Below, piece by piece: positions 51,163 through 59,525 of a stretch of DNA of 64,000 nt (within the stretch, counting starts at the first letter, position 1; each line of letters starts with the position of its first letter). The stretch comes from JAJDTQ01 sp963422385 (lineage in GTDB: Bacteria > Desulfobacterota > Binatia > UBA9968 > JAJDTQ01): positions 3,100,001 through 3,164,000 of the forward strand of contig OY729432.1 in assembly GCA_963422385.1 (NCBI GenBank). Direction: 5' to 3'. The notes beneath the pieces were generated by a model, which did not search any database, had not been told where the DNA came from, and worked only from the letters and a program-made list of their open reading frames with translations. Made by a program: the position numbers and the translations under genes.

Positions 51163-52461
51163 CTACGAAGCCTGGGAAGCCCGCATTCGGGCAAGCCAGG
51201 TTTTGCCGAGCTGCACGTAGACGTAGGCTGAAATCACGTACAGGACCGCGATACCCAGGAGCGCGGGCTCATAGCTCTGTGTCGCGTCGTAGATGGCGCC
51301 TGCCAAAAAGGGTCCGATCAGCCCGCCCCACTGGTAGAAGAAGCCCATGTTGCCGCGCACCTTGGCGAAATGCTTCCGCCCGTAGAGCTCTCCCACCAAA
51401 GCCCAGGTTACGGGAAACACCGCCTCCACCAGGGAGAACAAGGGAAGGAAGAACCACAGCAGGAATGTGTTCCGGGCATAGGTGAGCAGCAGGAGGCCGC
51501 CGGCCGCCATCAGCATGCAGACGGCCATGACCCGTGCCTTGTTGAGCCGGTCGGCCAGCCAACCCACCACCAGATGCGTCGGAAGAGACAGCGCCGCGAA
51601 TACGCCGAGAAACCAACTGGCAGCCAGCTCGTCTACGCCTTTCCAGACCATGATCTGCACGAAATGCGCAATTACGGTGCTGAGACCCAACACGCGGAAC
51701 AGAGTCGAGACGACCAGGAGCCAGAAAGGAGCGCCGCGAAGGGCCTCCCAAACGCCGATGTCGGCTTCGGGCAGGGCCACGCCGCCTTCCACCGGTTGAC
51801 CGGGTCTCTGGGTCGGGCGTGGATGGTTGTCTCCGTCCGGCGCCAGACCCATGTCCTCGGGCGAGCGCCGTACCAAGGCCGCCAGCGGCGTCCCCAGCCC
51901 AAGAAAGGCGCCACCCGCCAGCACCATCCCCCAGCGCCATCCGTAGTAGTGCACCACGTACGCCAGGACCGGCGCCAACAGGGCGCCGCCGACGCCGATG
52001 GAGCAGCTCACCAGCGCCATGGCCCTGGCCCGATAGCGGATGAACCAGCTATTGGCCAGCACCATCGGACAGTGCATGAAGCCGGCGCCGAAGGCCAGTG
52101 ACACCACCCCTAGGTAGAGGATCAGGAGGGTCCAGTAGGATTCGACCCGGTAGAGAAGCACGTAGCCCAGGCCGGTGAGCAGGACGGCCACCATCATGAT
52201 GGGTCGTGGGCCGAAACGGTCGATGAGATACCCGGCCAACGGGCCTTCGAGGGCCCCTTCGGCCCGTGCCAGGCCGAACACCAGGCCCGTGGCCGCGCGA
52301 TTGATGCCCAGGTCCTTTCCCAATGGCAGGGCGAAGACCGTAAAGCCGTAGAAGTGGAACCCCCCGCCGAGAAACCGGAAGAGGCAGCCCACCAGCACCA
52401 TCCGCCAGCCGTAGAACGAAAGGTGATTACGGGATGTCTGGATCAGGTTCTTGAAGGGCAT
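51163..52461 (-). CDS. MFS transporter (monocarboxylate/oxalate-like)
   Basis: A 432-residue 12-span protein. GYLIDRFGPRP after span 2 and GWLADRLNKARV in the second half are the loop motifs. SFYGWRMVLVGCLFRFLGGG at the N-terminus resembles the MFS proteins of the 9098-10369 type, but the two are not close. It begins 6 bp after mlaD in transcription order and may be read through from the mla operon. The substrate is unknown. Confidence 0.76.
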   Translation of the reverse strand: MPFKNLIQTSRNHLSFYGWRMVLVGCLFRFLGGGFHFYGFTVFALPLGKDLGINRAATGLVFGLARAEGALEGPLAGYLIDRFGPRPIMMVAVLLTGLGYVLLYRVESYWTLLILYLGVVSLAFGAGFMHCPMVLANSWFIRYRARAMALVSCSIGVGGALLAPVLAYVVHYYGWRWGMVLAGGAFLGLGTPLAALVRRSPEDMGLAPDGDNHPRPTQRPGQPVEGGVALPEADIGVWEALRGAPFWLLVVSTLFRVLGLSTVIAHFVQIMVWKGVDELAASWFLGVFAALSLPTHLVVGWLADRLNKARVMAVCMLMAAGGLLLLTYARNTFLLWFFLPLFSLVEAVFPVTWALVGELYGRKHFAKVRGNMGFFYQWGGLIGPFLAGAIYDATQSYEPALLGIAVLYVISAYVYVQLGKTWLARMRASQAS

Positions 52462-52467
52462 GCGACG

Positions 52468-52923
52468 CTAGGGCGCGCCTTCCGTCAGGTTGCCGCCGAT
52501 CATCTTGCCGATGAGGTCGGTGATGTCGGGCGGCGACTCGGTCTCGCGTATCCGGCCGCCGGACGGAACGAGCCGCTCGGAGGCTCCGGGGGAGATGGAG
52601 ATGAACTTGTCGCCGATAAGCCCTCTGGCCCGGACGGAGGCGATGGCGTCTTCCTGGATGGCCACGCCCGGGTCGATGCGCAACGTCAGCCGCGCGCGGT
52701 CGTCGACGAGGCCCAGGGAGTCCACCCGGCCCACGCTGACGCCGGCGATTTCCACCGAGTCCCCGCGACGGAGCCCGGCCACGCTGGCAAAGTCGGCGTA
52801 CACCACGTAGCCGGAGTTGCCGAAGGCTTCGAGCTTGCCCAGCCGAATGGCCAAGTAGCCGAGGCAGAGGAGGCCAGCCACCACGAAGATGCCGACGACG
52901 ATTTCCGTAGCTCTGTGGTTCAT
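52468..52923 (-). CDS. mlaD: MlaD-like MCE-domain protein
   Basis: A 151-residue periplasmic substrate-binding subunit of the Mla ABC system, which keeps outer-membrane lipid asymmetry by retrograde phospholipid transport. A single N-terminal span (VVGIFVVAGLLCLGYLAIRL) is followed by one MCE domain (VYADFASVAGLRRGDSVEIAG and SVGRVDSLGLVDD). The ATG overlaps the mlaF stop by 4 bp. Lengths match other single-MCE MlaD proteins. MlaB and MlaC genes are not in the window. Confidence 0.88.
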   Translation of the reverse strand: MNHRATEIVVGIFVVAGLLCLGYLAIRLGKLEAFGNSGYVVYADFASVAGLRRGDSVEIAGVSVGRVDSLGLVDDRARLTLRIDPGVAIQEDAIASVRARGLIGDKFISISPGASERLVPSGGRIRETESPPDITDLIGKMIGGNLTEGAP

Positions 52924-53687
52924 GTTGTGTCCGTCGTTTCGGAGGTGGTGCGGTCCGTCTCCAGAGCCTCGGTCCCAAGGAACCTCCTGACCGCGGGATT
53001 GTGCGATTCGAGGAACTCCTGGGCGGGACCACTGTCGACGATCACTCCGTCGGCCAACATAGCCACGCGGTGGGATATTGTAAAGACTTCGGGAATGTCG
53101 TGGCTGACGATGACCCCGGTGAAGCCGACACGGCTCTGCATGGCGGCGATGAGCTGATGGATGCTCTTGCCCAGCAGCGGATCGAGGCCGGTGGTGGGCT
53201 CGTCGAAGAGCACGATCTCCGGGTCCGTCACCAGCGCCCGGGCGAATCCGGCCCGCTTCTTCATGCCGCCGCTCACCTCCGCCGGGTACTTGTAGCCCAT
53301 GTCCTTCAGCCCCACCTGCTCGAGCCGTTCCTGTGCCTTGCGGCTGATGGCGTCCTCCCCGAGGCGCGTTCGTTCCCGCAGCGGGAAGGCCACGTTGTCG
53401 AAGATCGTCATGGAATCCAGCAGCGCGGCGCCCTGGAACAGAAACCCGAACTTCTTCCGGACGTCGTTCAACGGCCCCTGTCCCAGCCGGGTGATGTCCG
53501 TGCCGTCCACCAGTATCCGGCCTCGGTCGGGAAGCAGCAGCGCGATCATGGTCTTCAGCAGCACGGTCTTGCCGGAGCCGCTGCCGCCGATGATGGTCGT
53601 GATGCCGCCGTCCTCGATGGTCAGGTTGGTGCGCTTGAGCACCTCCTGCCGGCCGAAGTTCTTGTAGACATCGATGACCTGAATCAT
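52920..53687 (-). CDS. mlaF: MlaF-like ABC transporter ATP-binding protein
   Basis: A 255-residue ATPase of the lipid-asymmetry ABC system. Walker A GGSGSGKT (about 34-41), Q-loop GFLFQGAALLDS, signature VSGGMKKRAG, Walker B IVLFDEPTTGLDP and the H-loop IVSHDIPE are all present. The YPAEVSGGMKKR form is typical of MlaF. It sits between mlaE and mlaD in the conserved order, with a 4-bp overlap with mlaD and 19 bp to mlaE. Confidence 0.92.
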   Translation of the reverse strand: MIQVIDVYKNFGRQEVLKRTNLTIEDGGITTIIGGSGSGKTVLLKTMIALLLPDRGRILVDGTDITRLGQGPLNDVRKKFGFLFQGAALLDSMTIFDNVAFPLRERTRLGEDAISRKAQERLEQVGLKDMGYKYPAEVSGGMKKRAGFARALVTDPEIVLFDEPTTGLDPLLGKSIHQLIAAMQSRVGFTGVIVSHDIPEVFTISHRVAMLADGVIVDSGPAQEFLESHNPAVRRFLGTEALETDRTTSETTDTT

Positions 53688-53706
53688 GGAAGGCTCCGGA
53701 CGTGCG

Positions 53707-54477
53707 CTACAGCAGCACCGAGGTCAGGAAATAGTCCGACACCAGGATCAGCACGAAGGAGAGCACCACCGCTTCGGTGGTGGCCCGGCCCACCCCGGTG
53801 GCCATGGGAAGCGCGTGGAACCCCTTGTAGCAGCATACCGAGGAGATGATGAGCCCGAAGGTGACGGATTTGAGCAGTCCTTCGGCCACGTCCCGGAGCT
53901 GCACGCTCTGCTCCATGCCGGAGACGTAGCTGCCCGAGCCCAAGTCCAGCAGGCCGACGCCGACCAGGTAGGCGCCCCAGATGCCGATGACGTTGAACAT
54001 GCAGGTCAGCAACGGCATGGCGATGACCCCGGCGACGATACGGGGCGACACCAGATACTTGACCGGATTGACGGCCATGGCGTGCATGGCGTCAATCTGC
54101 TCGGTGACCCTCATGGAGGCGAGCTCCGCCGCCATCGCCGACCCGGTCCTGCCGGTGACCATGAAAGCGGACAGCACCGGGCCGAGCTCGCGCAGCAGGC
54201 TCAGGGCCACCACTGCGCCCAGGAAGCTTTCGGCGTTGAACTTCCGCAGGCTGTAGTAGCCCTGTAGCCCCAGCACCATGCCGGTGAAGAGGCCGGAGAG
54301 GAGCACCACCAGGAGCGAGTCCACCCCGATGGCGCGGATTTGTTGTATGATGAGGCGAACCTTGGCGGGAGGGCGCAGGGCCCAGGCCAGGGCCGAGCCG
54401 AGGAAGACCACGCCCGCGCCCATGCCGGTCACGAGACCAAGCGTGCGTGCGCCGATGTTTGCGAGCACAGCGATCAT
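53707..54477 (-). CDS. mlaE: MlaE-like ABC transporter permease
   Basis: A 256-residue permease with about five spans. ESFLGAVVALSLLRELGPVL and GRTGSAMAAELASMRVTEQIDA are the signature blocks of MlaE, which contacts MlaF and the lipid. The start ATG 54477 is chosen because it begins MIAVLANIG. A much longer frame upstream is antisense to the methyltransferase gene and is not real. It is the first gene of the mlaE-mlaF-mlaD-MFS run. Confidence 0.9.
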   Translation of the reverse strand: MIAVLANIGARTLGLVTGMGAGVVFLGSALAWALRPPAKVRLIIQQIRAIGVDSLLVVLLSGLFTGMVLGLQGYYSLRKFNAESFLGAVVALSLLRELGPVLSAFMVTGRTGSAMAAELASMRVTEQIDAMHAMAVNPVKYLVSPRIVAGVIAMPLLTCMFNVIGIWGAYLVGVGLLDLGSGSYVSGMEQSVQLRDVAEGLLKSVTFGLIISSVCCYKGFHALPMATGVGRATTEAVVLSFVLILVSDYFLTSVLL

Positions 54478-54612
54478 GCTGCGAGGAAAAAAGGCATAAG
54501 GCGGAACATGCAACCGCAAATCTATAGCAAGGATGTGCTCGCCGCAAGGTTGTACCGGGTCCGTTGGGCGGGAGCCGGGGCCCGATGAGTCCCCGGTGTG
54601 TCTTCCCTTGCC

Positions 54613-55365
54613 ATGAACACACGGGAAACCATCGACAGGGTGTTCGACGGCCGCGTTGCCGTCATTCAGCGGCGCGACGGCTTCCGGTTCTCGCTGGACT
54701 CGCTGCTGCTGGCGCGCTTCGTGGAACCGCGGGGGAGGCCGCGGATCGTCGACCTGGGGGCCGGAAACGGTGTCATCGCCTTGTCCGTGGCCGTGCTGAA
54801 CCGCGGGGTGGAGGTGACGGGCGTGGAGTTGCAGGAGGCCATGGTCGATCGGGCGGAGCGGGGCTCGGCTCTGAACGGCCTTGGGGAGCGGGTCCGTACG
54901 GTCCGGGGAGACGTGCGCGACGTGGAAAGGGATTTCACGGCCGGCGGCTTCGACGCCGCGGTGTGCAATCCTCCCTACCGGCCGCGCCGGAGCGGCCGGG
55001 TCAATCCCGACCGCGAACGGCTGCTGGCCAGGCACGAGGTCGAGGGGAGGCTGTCGGACTTCGTCCGCGCCGGGGCGTACCTTTTGCGGCACCGGGGCCC
55101 GATGTGCCTGGTGTACCCGTCGGAAAGAGCGGTGGTACTGTTCTCGGTCATGCGTCAGCACGGCCTCGAGCCCAGGCGGGTGCGTTTCGTTCATTCGTTC
55201 GCCGGCTCGGCCGCGACGCTGGTCCTCGCCGAAGGCGTCAAGGGCGCACGGACGAGTCTGACGGTGCTGCCGCCGCTGGTGATTTACCGGCTCGAGGACG
55301 AATACACGGACGAGATGGCCGGGTTGCTGGGGCCTGGTGTCGTGTCCCGTAAATACGCAAGATAA
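54613..55365 (+). CDS. TrmN6-like tRNA (adenine-N6)-methyltransferase
   Basis: A 250-residue Rossmann methyltransferase with SAM motif RIVDLGAGNGVIALSVAV and catalytic NPPYRPRRSGR, as in tRNA1(Val) m6A37 methyltransferase (TrmN6/YfiC). The opening TIDRVFDGRVAVIQRRDGFRF matches the family N-terminus. ATG 54613 is preferred; GTG at 54598 adds 5 residues. The last 9-10 residues (VVSRKYAR region) and the stop codon are encoded by the left end of the MITE-like element, so the true C-terminus has been replaced. Confidence 0.78.
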   Translation: MNTRETIDRVFDGRVAVIQRRDGFRFSLDSLLLARFVEPRGRPRIVDLGAGNGVIALSVAVLNRGVEVTGVELQEAMVDRAERGSALNGLGERVRTVRGDVRDVERDFTAGGFDAAVCNPPYRPRRSGRVNPDRERLLARHEVEGRLSDFVRAGAYLLRHRGPMCLVYPSERAVVLFSVMRQHGLEPRRVRFVHSFAGSAATLVLAEGVKGARTSLTVLPPLVIYRLEDEYTDEMAGLLGPGVVSRKYAR

Positions 55366-55495
55366 GTTGCGCAGGATTTTTTATTGTCGGCAAGGCGCGA
55401 TGACGAGCAGTGGCCAATACCACGCGAGGAAGAAATAACGCAGCCGACGGCAAAAAGACCAGTAAATCATCTTGCGTATTTACGGGACACGACAC
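55337..55495. mobile_element. MITE-like element with 27-bp perfect terminal inverted repeats
   Basis: GTGTCGTGTCCCGTAAATAC plus GCAAGAT (55337-55363) is perfectly repeated in inverse at 55469-55495, enclosing 105 bp with no coding frame. Total 159 bp. The right end is followed by TA, which could be the target duplication of an IS630/Tc1-type parent; the left end is preceded by TG. The element ends exactly where the stop codons of the two convergent flanking genes lie. It is too short for a transposase and would need one in trans. Confidence 0.75.
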
Positions 55496-55932
55496 TAGCC
55501 CCGTTTCCTCAGATGGTTCAGCAACAGGCGTCGCAGGGAGTCCCGGAGCTCGGGATCGCTGATATGGCCCAACTCGCCCTCCGGGAGCCGGCTTGCGTCC
55601 ACCGCCACGGGAGGGGAACAGGAGTCTTCGGGCGGTGCTTCGGCGGGTATTTCTCCCATCACGAAGAAAATGTTGGTGACCACCTCCCGCTCCAGCCGCT
55701 GATTGAGCTTCTCCACCATGAGATCCTTCATGTATTGGAGTTGCTGCATCCACGTTGACGCCCGTACCCTTACGAACAGGGTGCCGTTGCGGATCTTCTC
55801 GGGCTGGGCGTTGCGCGCGACGGGCGCACCGACGGTGTCGTCCCATATCGCCCAGAGGGCATAGTCGTCGAGCCTCCGCCTGAGCGGCAGCCGCTGCACC
55901 GTGCGGTCGAGAATGTCGCCGAGTCGCTCCAT
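55495..55932 (-). CDS. DUF721 (DciA-like) protein
   Basis: A 145-residue protein. The N-terminal half (LDRTVQRLPLRRRLDDYALWAIWDD region followed by VGAPVARNAQPEKIRNGTLFVRV) matches DUF721/DciA, the KH-like factor that helps load the replicative helicase DnaB in many bacteria lacking DnaC. The C-terminal half is variable. The TAG stop at 55495-55497 begins with the last base of the MITE, so the element may have trimmed the end. It is convergent with the TrmN6-like gene. Confidence 0.75.
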   Translation of the reverse strand: MERLGDILDRTVQRLPLRRRLDDYALWAIWDDTVGAPVARNAQPEKIRNGTLFVRVRASTWMQQLQYMKDLMVEKLNQRLEREVVTNIFFVMGEIPAEAPPEDSCSPPVAVDASRLPEGELGHISDPELRDSLRRLLLNHLRKRG

Positions 55933-55960
55933 GAGGTTACTCTAGGCGAGTAGAATATCC

Positions 55961-55990
55961 TTGACAACACAATCGGGGCGCTCGCATACA
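55961..55990 (+). promoter_or_regulatory. Promoter for the STAND defence operon
   Basis: TTGACA (55961-55966) and CATACA (55985-55990), 18 bp apart, lie 39 bp before ATG 56029. Confidence 0.45.
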
Positions 55991-56028
55991 CCGAACTCAC
56001 CCTGTAAACTGCACGGCAGAGATGGATC

Positions 56029-59000
56029 ATGCCGAACTCGTTGACTGATCCCCTTGCAATGTTCGCCGACGCGCTCGGCGACAAGCGGCCGCTGGTGTTG
56101 TTCGCCGGACAGGGTCTTGACCCGACCAACGACGCCATACTGGAGGCGCTTCTTGCCCACTTGGGGTGCGTGGGGTGCGCCGACCGCGATGCAGGATGGC
56201 ATGCCGTGATCAATAAGGCCATGAGTGTTACGGACATGGCATGGCTCTCCGAACGATTCGACCGCAACGTCCCCTCCGACGCCGCCATGCGCATCTTCGA
56301 TGTCGCTTGGAGCGCCGTGTTTACATCATCCATCGATCCACGGTTTGCGCGGCGTTTTGAAACCAGGGGGCGGCAGCCCGAGGCCGTGCTGTCCAAGGAT
56401 ACCTACGCGAGGGCGTCCCGCAGCCGCTCAAGACCTCCGATCCACTATCTCCTTGGAAAGTCCGACGAAACCGTTGAGCATGAGCGAGCACCCAGAAACC
56501 ATGGCGATCTGACGCGCCGCCTCAGCCTCCACGGAACGACACTGGTAAACCGCATTGCGGAAACTGCAACAGGTCGCGGCCTAGTGGTCATCTCGGGCTA
56601 CAGCCCAAGTGAGGACTGGATGCCGATAGACTCCTTGTTGGCGCCGTTGTCCGGCCAAGCCGGCCCCAAGGTTATATGGTTTGGCCGTGCCGGCGCCCTG
56701 GACTCGAACCTCGCCGACGAGATGATCCAATCGGGATCGCTTGCGGTGACGCCGACGACCCTGACAACCGCGATCGACCAACTTGAACTTCACGGCGTGC
56801 TTGACATTGCAGGGTCCGCTGCACCGGACGAGCCCGGCATGGTGTCCATCGCCAAGGGAGCGGTGCTGGACATAACGCCAGCCTTGCGGCTCAGAGTGGA
56901 AGCTTCGGCGTCCATCGTAGACGATGGATGGACGCAAGAGCCGGAGCCACTGGGGGGCTCCGAATCGGACGACGCCTTTCGCCGATTCCACAGTACCCCT
57001 GGCAACTTCAGATTGCTGGTGGAAGGGGTGTCACGCGGGTTTGCGATAGAACGCGAGTTCGAGGGAACCCTTTGGAAGACGGTGACCAAGAAACTGAAGC
57101 GGCTTGGGCAACCGGACTCCGACGATGTGATCATCCTCCATGGGCAGTCGGGCGCTGGAAAGAGCATCGCGCTAGCGCGGTTGACCCGAAGGATACGTTG
57201 CAAACTGCGCCTGCCTGCTGTGGTGGCCACGAATCGGGTACCAAGTCCCCTGGACATCGAAGCATTCTGTCTGGAGTCCGAGCACCTGGGGGCGACGACG
57301 GTCTTGGTCTGCGACTCCGGCCAACCGCCGCAACGCTATGAGGATCTGGCGTCCGCGTTGCGAAGTCGTGGGCGACGTTTGCTTGTAATAGGCACATGCT
57401 ATCGAATCCCGATCCGGGTCAATTCGAACCGGCTTGTCGAGGCGCCTGCCCATGTTTCGCCAGCCGAGTCGTCCGGATTCAGGGAACTGCTGAAGAGGTT
57501 CGGCCATGATCTCTTGCCTCCTTACATTCATGCCTCTGACACGGACTCGATCTTCGCCATGCTGTATCGCCGGTTGCCCGTCTCACGCCAGCGGCTTGCC
57601 GCAGGCGTATCATCGGAAGCGAGAGCTACCGAAGGCTTGGTGCGCGAACGGTCACGGCGGGTCCCACAACCAGCCGTGGACCTTTCTCCCATTGCACGGC
57701 AGTTGATCGATTTGGGCATTGCCAGTCCGACTTCGCCGTTGTTCGAGGAAGACGCGAAGCTCGCGGCTTTGGGCTCGGACGATGCGGGACGACTTATTGA
57801 CTATGTCATGGTGGCCGGTCGGCTGAATAGCCCGGTGCCCGTTAATCTTGTCTTCCGGGTGCTTGGTCACGGAGGCGGACTTCATCTGGAGCAAATCATC
57901 CATCTTTTGGGCGATCTCGATCTGTTCCGTTGGAGGCAGGATGAAGAAGGAGCGGACTTCCTGATCTCTCCACGCCTCCAACTTGAGGCAGAGTTGATAT
58001 GCAGACGAAAGCTTACTCCTGCTCAGGAGATCGAGCGGCTGATCGAGCTGATCAGCGGCGTCAGATTCGGAGTGGATCGAAGCATCGAGCGTTCGTTCCT
58101 GCTCGACCTGCTGTTCAAGGTAGATCGGAACGGACCTCGACAAGAGGCGTACCGCTCCGGTTATCTGCGGTTCGCCGACGCGCTCAAGGAATTGCGGGAG
58201 CAGAATGGGATATTCGATCCAGACATCGTTTTACGTGAGTGCGTGTTCCGGCGCCGTGCAGTGTTCCAGTCGCAAGATGACTCTGATTCAAATGGAACCG
58301 AGGATGAACGACTGGCCGTCCTGGATGAGGCTCGCGATACGGTTGAAAGGACCTTGGGTGAGATTGACAACGAGAAGATTCGGGTATCCAGAAAGACAAA
58401 GCAAAGCCTCGTTGCAGAACGCTCGGCGATATACGGATACCTCGCCGTTCAACGCGCGCGGTCCGGCGACGGAAAGGATTTTTGGTCGGACTATCTCGCC
58501 GCCAGGGTGGCAAGCGAGAAGGCCATCGGGCTTGGCAGGAATGCCTACCCGATCGACATCGCCCTCTGGACGGCAAGCGACGTGCTCGAATCGAAAAAAG
58601 GGGAACTGTCGAATGCGCAATGCGCGGAAGTATTGGCCGACCTGGACGCAACGATTGACTTCGCAGACGGTGTGTTCACGGTGGACCCACGGACGGCGGA
58701 GAGCCCGGACGGTTTACGGGAAGATAGTGATCCGCACGAGGGCTTGGTCGCCCTGGATCAGAAAGTGCAGTATCTCAAGCGTCGCAAGCGGGTTGCAGAC
58801 GTTATGGGTGACGCAAAAATGAGCGAAGAGACGCTTGTGCAGTTGGAAAGCGTCGCGCCCGAGGCAGCGACCTTCCTCATCGCAAGGCGTCGGATGCGGC
58901 AGATGGACATGAGCAGGCCGCCCTTCGATGACAAGATTCGCGAAATCGCAGCGAAAGCGGCGGACTACATATCCAGCCGAATTGACAAGGGAGTCACGCT

Positions 59001-59514
59001 GGACGACCGCTGTCAGAGGCTCTTGCTCAGGTTGCGATGGGCGCAGGAAACGGGTGAGCGTCTGCTTTTCAACCAGCGTGGCCGTACACCGGTGGACACG
59101 GGCCGAATTCTTGAGTTGCGTAAGATCGTGGAAGCTCTCAATGAACGGGCCGGCGCCGATGCGCGCAACCGGGAGCGATTTCTCGAAGCGGTGTTGTGCT
59201 GGCTCCACCATGATACAACGCGCGCTGTCGAAATGTGGCAGTCGCTCTCGCGCGATACCGAATATGAGGACCGCTCACGGGTGGGACGGTGGCTCGTGGC
59301 GACGGGCGAGAGCGGCTCTCCACGTCAATTTCGGGGACGCGTCGAAGCGATGGGCGGGAACAAGTGGCGGGTTCGATCAGAGGATACCGAGAGGCCAATC
59401 CTGGTGCGGGCGCAAGATTTTCCCAACGAGGACCTCGCCCATGGTCGAGAACTGCGAGGTTTCGGTATCGCCTTCAGCTACATCGGCCCCATCGCCGATC
59501 CGATCTCACACTAG
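56029..59514 (+). CDS. Large STAND-type P-loop protein with SIR2-like N-terminal region
   Basis: A 1161-residue protein, probably a defence sensor/effector. Residues 1-260 fit a SIR2-like fold loosely: PLVLFAGQGLD (21-31), WSAVFTSSID (94-103, where SIR2 has W..ilTTNYD), IHYLLGKSD (138-146, where LHG is usual) and VISGYSPSEDW (187-197). The NAD-site asparagine and histidine are replaced. A P-loop NTPase follows, with Walker A GQSGAGKS (372-379) and TVLVCDSG as a Walker B-like strand. The C-terminal 600 residues are helical, TPR-like (LERRE-type blocks, DARNRERFLEAVLCWLHHD). This order, effector, NTPase and repeat sensor, is that of STAND/Avs-type proteins. It is followed 11 bp later by the HEPN-like gene. 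Confidence 0.68.
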   Translation: MPNSLTDPLAMFADALGDKRPLVLFAGQGLDPTNDAILEALLAHLGCVGCADRDAGWHAVINKAMSVTDMAWLSERFDRNVPSDAAMRIFDVAWSAVFTSSIDPRFARRFETRGRQPEAVLSKDTYARASRSRSRPPIHYLLGKSDETVEHERAPRNHGDLTRRLSLHGTTLVNRIAETATGRGLVVISGYSPSEDWMPIDSLLAPLSGQAGPKVIWFGRAGALDSNLADEMIQSGSLAVTPTTLTTAIDQLELHGVLDIAGSAAPDEPGMVSIAKGAVLDITPALRLRVEASASIVDDGWTQEPEPLGGSESDDAFRRFHSTPGNFRLLVEGVSRGFAIEREFEGTLWKTVTKKLKRLGQPDSDDVIILHGQSGAGKSIALARLTRRIRCKLRLPAVVATNRVPSPLDIEAFCLESEHLGATTVLVCDSGQPPQRYEDLASALRSRGRRLLVIGTCYRIPIRVNSNRLVEAPAHVSPAESSGFRELLKRFGHDLLPPYIHASDTDSIFAMLYRRLPVSRQRLAAGVSSEARATEGLVRERSRRVPQPAVDLSPIARQLIDLGIASPTSPLFEEDAKLAALGSDDAGRLIDYVMVAGRLNSPVPVNLVFRVLGHGGGLHLEQIIHLLGDLDLFRWRQDEEGADFLISPRLQLEAELICRRKLTPAQEIERLIELISGVRFGVDRSIERSFLLDLLFKVDRNGPRQEAYRSGYLRFADALKELREQNGIFDPDIVLRECVFRRRAVFQSQDDSDSNGTEDERLAVLDEARDTVERTLGEIDNEKIRVSRKTKQSLVAERSAIYGYLAVQRARSGDGKDFWSDYLAARVASEKAIGLGRNAYPIDIALWTASDVLESKKGELSNAQCAEVLADLDATIDFADGVFTVDPRTAESPDGLREDSDPHEGLVALDQKVQYLKRRKRVADVMGDAKMSEETLVQLESVAPEAATFLIARRRMRQMDMSRPPFDDKIREIAAKAADYISSRIDKGVTLDDRCQRLLLRLRWAQETGERLLFNQRGRTPVDTGRILELRKIVEALNERAGADARNRERFLEAVLCWLHHDTTRAVEMWQSLSRDTEYEDRSRVGRWLVATGESGSPRQFRGRVEAMGGNKWRVRSEDTERPILVRAQDFPNEDLAHGRELRGFGIAFSYIGPIADPISH

Positions 59515-59525
59515 ATGCGGAGCCG

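Noticed and set aside
54478..55194. Long upstream extension of the mlaE frame
   Set aside because: It runs antisense through the TrmN6-like gene and lacks MlaE similarity; ATG 54477 is the family start.
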